A stretch of 64,000 nt of DNA from Marivivens sp. (GTDB lineage Bacteria > Pseudomonadota > Alphaproteobacteria > Rhodobacterales > Rhodobacteraceae), in NCBI GenBank assembly GCA_024642115.1, contig JAHEBU010000003.1, positions 248,001-312,000 on the forward strand, given 5' to 3'. Shown here piece by piece: positions 60,885 to 64,000 of the stretch (its first letter is position 1; every line of letters starts with the position of its first letter). A program made the translations under genes and the position numbers. The notes beneath the pieces were generated by a model that saw nothing but the letters and a program-made list of their open reading frames with translations, did not search any database and was not told where the DNA came from.

Positions 60885-61654
60885 ATGTCTAGGGCCGCAG
60901 TCTGGGGTTGGCATCTGAGCGTCGTGCTGATCCTGACAGTGCTTACCCAATCGGGCGGGGTGGCGTGGCTGGCGTCCCGGCTCTTTGCCCGCCGCCGCTG
61001 GCTGGCTTTCGGACTTGTCTATGCGCTGATCTGGGTCACGGTGCAGGTGACGGCCCCTTGGTCGGGCGGGTGCCGCTCGCATGCAGTGGGGCGGTCTTGC
61101 GGATGCAGTCCCCACTTTATTGCGCGACGATGCGAAATTTCGTGACGCCCGAGATGGCGGATGTCGCCATGCAGGCGGCCCGGGATGTGGCGTCGCTCTA
61201 TCCCGGCACGGTCACGCTGGCCCTTGACGGCAATTTCCCGTTCTTTACCGGCTTTCCGCTTTTGCCGCATCTGTCCCACGATGATGGGACAAAGCTTGAT
61301 TTCGCTTATTTCTATACCGATCCGAACGGCAACTACCTGCCCGGCCAAACCCGGTCCCCGGTCGGCTACTGGGCCTTTGAACACAGGGGAGAGGAAACCT
61401 GTCCCCCCGTCAGGCCAACCCTGCGCTGGAATATGGGCTGGCTGGCCCCGCTCTGGCCGGATCGCCCGATTGATCCGGACCGAACATCGGCCTTGGGCCG
61501 GGCTTTGCTGGACGACCCGACCGTCGAAAAGGTCTTTATCGAACCTGCGTTGGCCGCCGATCTGGGGCTCCAATCGGACAAGCTGCGGTTTCAGGGATGC
61601 CGCGCCGCGCGGCACGACGATCATATTCACGTCCAACTGGCCCCTTCGTCATAA
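60885..61654 (+). pseudogene. LAS-peptidase-like (MepA-related) membrane protein, frameshifted
   Basis: Two overlapping frames give one protein. The first encodes an N-terminal basic/hydrophobic part with two membrane segments (to about WVTVQVTAPWSG). The second continues with VPLACSGAVLRMQSPLYCA and a long conserved domain. A shift near 61062-61070 (GTCGGGCGGG) joins them: one extra base there would restore a single frame of about 256 residues. The domain has HDDGTKLD (His-x6-Asp) and HDDHIHV (His-x-His), the zinc-ligand pattern of LAS metallopeptidases such as MepA, in an FPLLPHLSHDD and FQGCRAARHDDHIH context. It may be a true pseudogene, a programmed shift or a sequencing error. Confidence 0.7.
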
Positions 61655-61742
61655 CTCGGCCCGTCCGACACCTTGTCATTGACGAACAGCCCGCCATAGT
61701 TGCCGACAGAAAAATCCAGAAACCAACCTTGGGAGCCTTATC

Positions 61743-62537
61743 ATGAAATTCCTCGCCCCTCTGGCCGCTGCGCTGCTTTTTGCAGGTGCCGCTCATGCCG
61801 ACAGCCACATGGCCGCTCTGCCCGACATGGGTGGCAAGGCGATCACCATTGTCACCGAAAACGCCTATCCGCCGCTGCAATTCCTGGATGCCAGCGGCAC
61901 CGCCATCGGCTGGGAATACGACGCGATGGCCGAGATTGCCAAGCGGCTGAACCTGACCGTGACCTACGCCAACACCAGCTGGGACGCGATGATCCCGGCG
62001 GTCAGCGAAGGGCAGTACGACATGGGGATGACCGGCATCACCATCCGCGATGACCGCAAAGAGGTCGTCGATTTCTCGGACAGCTACATGACCAGCCAGA
62101 TGGTCATGCTCGTACGCGGGGACGAATCGCGGTTCACCGATGCGGCCTCCTTCGGGGCCAACCCCGACCTGCTGATCGCCGCCCAACCCGGCACCACCCC
62201 GTTCTATGTGGCCGTCTATGATGTGCTGGACGGAGACGAAGCGAATGCCCGGATCAAACTGTTCGAGACGTTCGGCGCGGGCGTCGAGGCGCTGCGCAAT
62301 GGCGACGTTGACCTTGTCCTGACCGATGGCACCGCCGGGCAAGGCTATGTCGATGCCTCTAACGGCGGGCTCAAGATCGTCGGCGAACCGCTCGGGACCG
62401 AGGATTTCGGGTTCATCTTCCCCAAAGGCTCTGATCTGGTCGCCCCGATGAACGCCGCCATTGCCTCGCTGCGGGCGGACGGAACGCTGGATACCCTGAA
62501 CAAGAAATGGTTCCTCGACTACAAGCTGGGCCAGTAA
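61743..62537 (+). CDS. ABC transporter substrate-binding protein, amino-acid type
   Basis: A 264-residue periplasmic SBP_bac_3 protein. The signal peptide is cleaved after GAAHA (about residue 19). The mature start [19 protein letters not shown], then [16 protein letters not shown] and [22 protein letters not shown], is the standard family opening for polar amino-acid binding. GGGAG precedes the ATG. The permease gene follows on the same strand. The ligand is not identifiable. Confidence 0.93.
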   Translation: MKFLAPLAAALLFAGAAHADSHMAALPDMGGKAITIVTENAYPPLQFLDASGTAIGWEYDAMAEIAKRLNLTVTYANTSWDAMIPAVSEGQYDMGMTGITIRDDRKEVVDFSDSYMTSQMVMLVRGDESRFTDAASFGANPDLLIAAQPGTTPFYVAVYDVLDGDEANARIKLFETFGAGVEALRNGDVDLVLTDGTAGQGYVDASNGGLKIVGEPLGTEDFGFIFPKGSDLVAPMNAAIASLRADGTLDTLNKKWFLDYKLGQ

Positions 62538-62545
62538 AGGCTGAT

Positions 62546-62566
62546 CCGGGGGCCCCGCGCCCCCGG
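62546..62566 (+). terminator. Intercistronic hairpin between binding-protein and permease genes
   Basis: A perfect 7-bp stem, CCGGGGG (62546-62552) against CCCCCGG (62560-62566), in the 37-base gap and without a T run. Such hairpins commonly protect the binding-protein message and limit permease synthesis; that role is inferred here. Confidence 0.55.
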
Positions 62567-62574
62567 TTTCGCGC

Positions 62575-63369
62575 ATGAGGCGGCCTTCCCCCCAAGACGG
62601 CGACTTTCCCTGGTGGCTGGTCATCGTCGGCTCCACGCTGGCGTGGCTGATGTGGCGCGTGGTTGCCGACGATACCTATCGGCAGGTGCTGGCGACACTG
62701 TCCAAGGGGATCGAACTGACGGTCGTCGTCACCCTGATTTCCTACTCCGCCGCCTCGGCCCTTGGGCTGATGCTGGCGCTCATGGCGCTGTCGCGGTCGG
62801 TCGTGCTGCGCCAGATCGCCCGACTTTATGTCGAGGTGATGCGCGGCGTGCCGATGATCGTGCTGCTGCTTTATGTGGCCTTCGTGCTGGCCCCGGCACT
62901 GGTAACCTTCTGGAACTGGGCGACCGCGCCGCTGGGGTTAGACCCGCTGCGGGGGCGGGATTTTCCGTTGCTCGCCCGGGCGGTCATTGCCCTGACGCTG
63001 GCCTACGCGTCGTTCCTGGCCGAAATTTTCCGGGCCGGATTGCAGGCGGTGGACGAAGGCCAGATCGAGGCGGCCGAGGCGCTGGGGCTAAGCCGTTGGC
63101 ACCGGTTCCGGCACATCGTGGCCCCTCAGGCGTTCCGAACGATCCTGCCGCCCTACGGCAACGACTTCGTGGCCATGGTCAAGGATTCCAGCCTTGTTTC
63201 CGTGCTGGGCGTCGCCGACATCACCCAATTGGGCAAGGTCACGGCAGCGGGCAATTTCCGCTATTTCGAAACCTACAACGTCGTCGCGCTGATCTACCTG
63301 ATCATGACCATCGGCCTGTCGTTGCTGCTGCGCAGGATCGAACGGCGGCTTCGCCAAAATCAAGGCTGA
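62575..63369 (+). CDS. Amino-acid ABC transporter permease
   Basis: A 264-residue inner-membrane subunit of the HisM/GlnP type with about five to six helices. The start of the membrane domain LSKGIELTVVVTLISY and MRGVPMIVLLLY match the family, and the EAA loop that contacts the ATPase reads EAAEALGLSRWHRFRHIVAPQAF. It follows the binding-protein gene by 37 bases. No ATPase gene follows: the next gene is a peptidase, so the ATPase must be encoded elsewhere. Confidence 0.92.
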   Translation: MRRPSPQDGDFPWWLVIVGSTLAWLMWRVVADDTYRQVLATLSKGIELTVVVTLISYSAASALGLMLALMALSRSVVLRQIARLYVEVMRGVPMIVLLLYVAFVLAPALVTFWNWATAPLGLDPLRGRDFPLLARAVIALTLAYASFLAEIFRAGLQAVDEGQIEAAEALGLSRWHRFRHIVAPQAFRTILPPYGNDFVAMVKDSSLVSVLGVADITQLGKVTAAGNFRYFETYNVVALIYLIMTIGLSLLLRRIERRLRQNQG

Positions 63370-63425
63370 CCGGCTGGTGGCAACTTGGGGCCAAGAGGAC
63401 TAGGTAGAGGACAAAGGAGACCTTG

Positions 63426-64000
63426 ATGACCAACCCGTTGCTATCCGACTGGACGACTCCCTATGGCCTGCCGCCCTTCGATGCTATCAAAGACGCCGAT
63501 TTCGCCCCCGCCGTCGATGCTGCATTGGACGAAGCCCGCGCCAACATCGCCGCCATCACTGCCAACCCCGACGCGCCCACATTCGCCAACACCATCGAGG
63601 CGCTGGAACTGGCCGAGGGTCGCCTTGGCGACATTCTGGGCGCGTTCTATGCGCTGGCCGGGGCCGACAGCACCGACGCGCGCGAGGCGCTCCAGCGCGA
63701 CTTTGCGCCCAAACTGAGCGCCTACGGGTCAGAGATCACCGCCAACAAACCGCTCTTCGACCGGGTCGAGGCGTTATGGACCGACCGCGACACACTCGGC
63801 CTGACCCCCGAACAGGACCGCGTCCTGATGCTGACCCGGCGCGGGTTCGTCAGGTCGGGTGCACAGCTGGAAGGCTACGCCGCCGACCGTTTGAAAGAGG
63901 TCAAATCGCGGCTGTCCGTTCTGGGCACCCAGTTTTCCCAGAACCTGCTGGCCGACGAACGGTCCTGGACCATGCCCCTGTCCGACGCCGATCTGGCCGC
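63426..64000 (+). CDS. M3-family oligopeptidase (Dcp/OpdA type), N-terminal part
   Basis: The window ends within this gene; 191 codons are visible. MTNPLLSDWTTPYGLPPFDAI, then APTFANTIEALELAEGRL and LTPEQDRVLMLTRRGFVRSGAQL match the helical N-terminal half of peptidyl-dipeptidase Dcp / oligopeptidase A, cytoplasmic zinc peptidases that break down small peptides. The HEXXH zinc motif would lie beyond the edge. AAGGAG stands about 7 bases before the ATG. Confidence 0.9.
   Translation, partial: MTNPLLSDWTTPYGLPPFDAIKDADFAPAVDAALDEARANIAAITANPDAPTFANTIEALELAEGRLGDILGAFYALAGADSTDAREALQRDFAPKLSAYGSEITANKPLFDRVEALWTDRDTLGLTPEQDRVLMLTRRGFVRSGAQLEGYAADRLKEVKSRLSVLGTQFSQNLLADERSWTMPLSDADLA

Overview
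The window reads as a GC-rich alphaproteobacterial chromosome, most likely from a Rhodobacterales / Roseobacter-group member. The grounds are the codon usage, densely packed operons with 1-4 base start/stop overlaps, the gene families present (split MnmC, MnmD, GlnK-AmtB, ZapE, YafY-type WYL regulator, DUF6478-like protein, AEC, DMT and CPBP membrane proteins), and short palindromic intergenic repeats of a kind I recall from this group. This is ordinary chromosomal sequence: I see no IS element, prophage, integrase, CRISPR array, tRNA or rRNA.

Layout. 0-6 kb: FAD-dependent half of MnmC (cut by the left edge) divergent from mnmD, a DMT-type permease, a lipoprotein, a soluble lytic transglycosylase and dapA. 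6-12.4 kb: a non-coding, hairpin-rich gap, then a surface-glycan-like cluster of galE, a large GT4 glycosyltransferase, and an AT-rich islet with a methyltransferase and a probable sulfotransferase. 12.4-19.3 kb (minus strand): a HAD phosphatase / ornithine cyclodeaminase-like / hydrolase / YcaQ operon, and an operon of an AEC transporter, an iodotyrosine-deiodinase-like flavoenzyme, S-formylglutathione hydrolase and YaiI. 19.4-22.9 kb: ribosome-related rlmH, rsfS and rsmD with a ferredoxin-reductase-like flavoprotein and a peroxiredoxin. 23-29.8 kb: a chain of five tightly packed genes (RidA, glycerophosphodiesterase, FemAB-like acyltransferase, pterin dehydratase, MscS channel) and a type I secretion ABC/MFP pair. 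29.9-36 kb: mlaA-mlaC, a class A penicillin-binding protein, and glnK-amtB with a putative upstream operator and a strong terminator. 36-44.9 kb: ArsH, an aromatic/aspartate aminotransferase, SseA, SmpB, a small ion channel, an MFS carrier, ZapE, a LysM protein and a rhodanese-like protein lacking the active cysteine. 45-52 kb: gabT, folC-accD, a CPBP protease and ilvD. 52-64 kb: an alpha/beta hydrolase, Roseobacter-type unknown proteins, a LysE exporter divergent from a WYL regulator, FadH, an SGNH lipoprotein, a LysR regulator with terminator, a GNAT enzyme, a frameshifted LAS-peptidase-like gene, part of an amino-acid ABC transporter, and the start of an M3 oligopeptidase.

The most distinctive non-coding content is a family of about ten short palindromes (core GGTGGGTTTCAACCCACC) between genes from 6 to 42.5 kb. 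In two places a pair of them brackets a perfect 19-bp hairpin, giving nearly identical composite elements of about 155 bp (16257-16412 and 42327-42480). Several copies sit exactly at gene ends and supply the stop codon. The most interesting coding observations are the deiodinase-like nitroreductase with a complete substrate-lid triad, the sulfotransferase/methyltransferase islet, the broken LAS-like peptidase and the cysteine-less rhodanese. I found no obviously new multi-gene defence or biosynthetic system.
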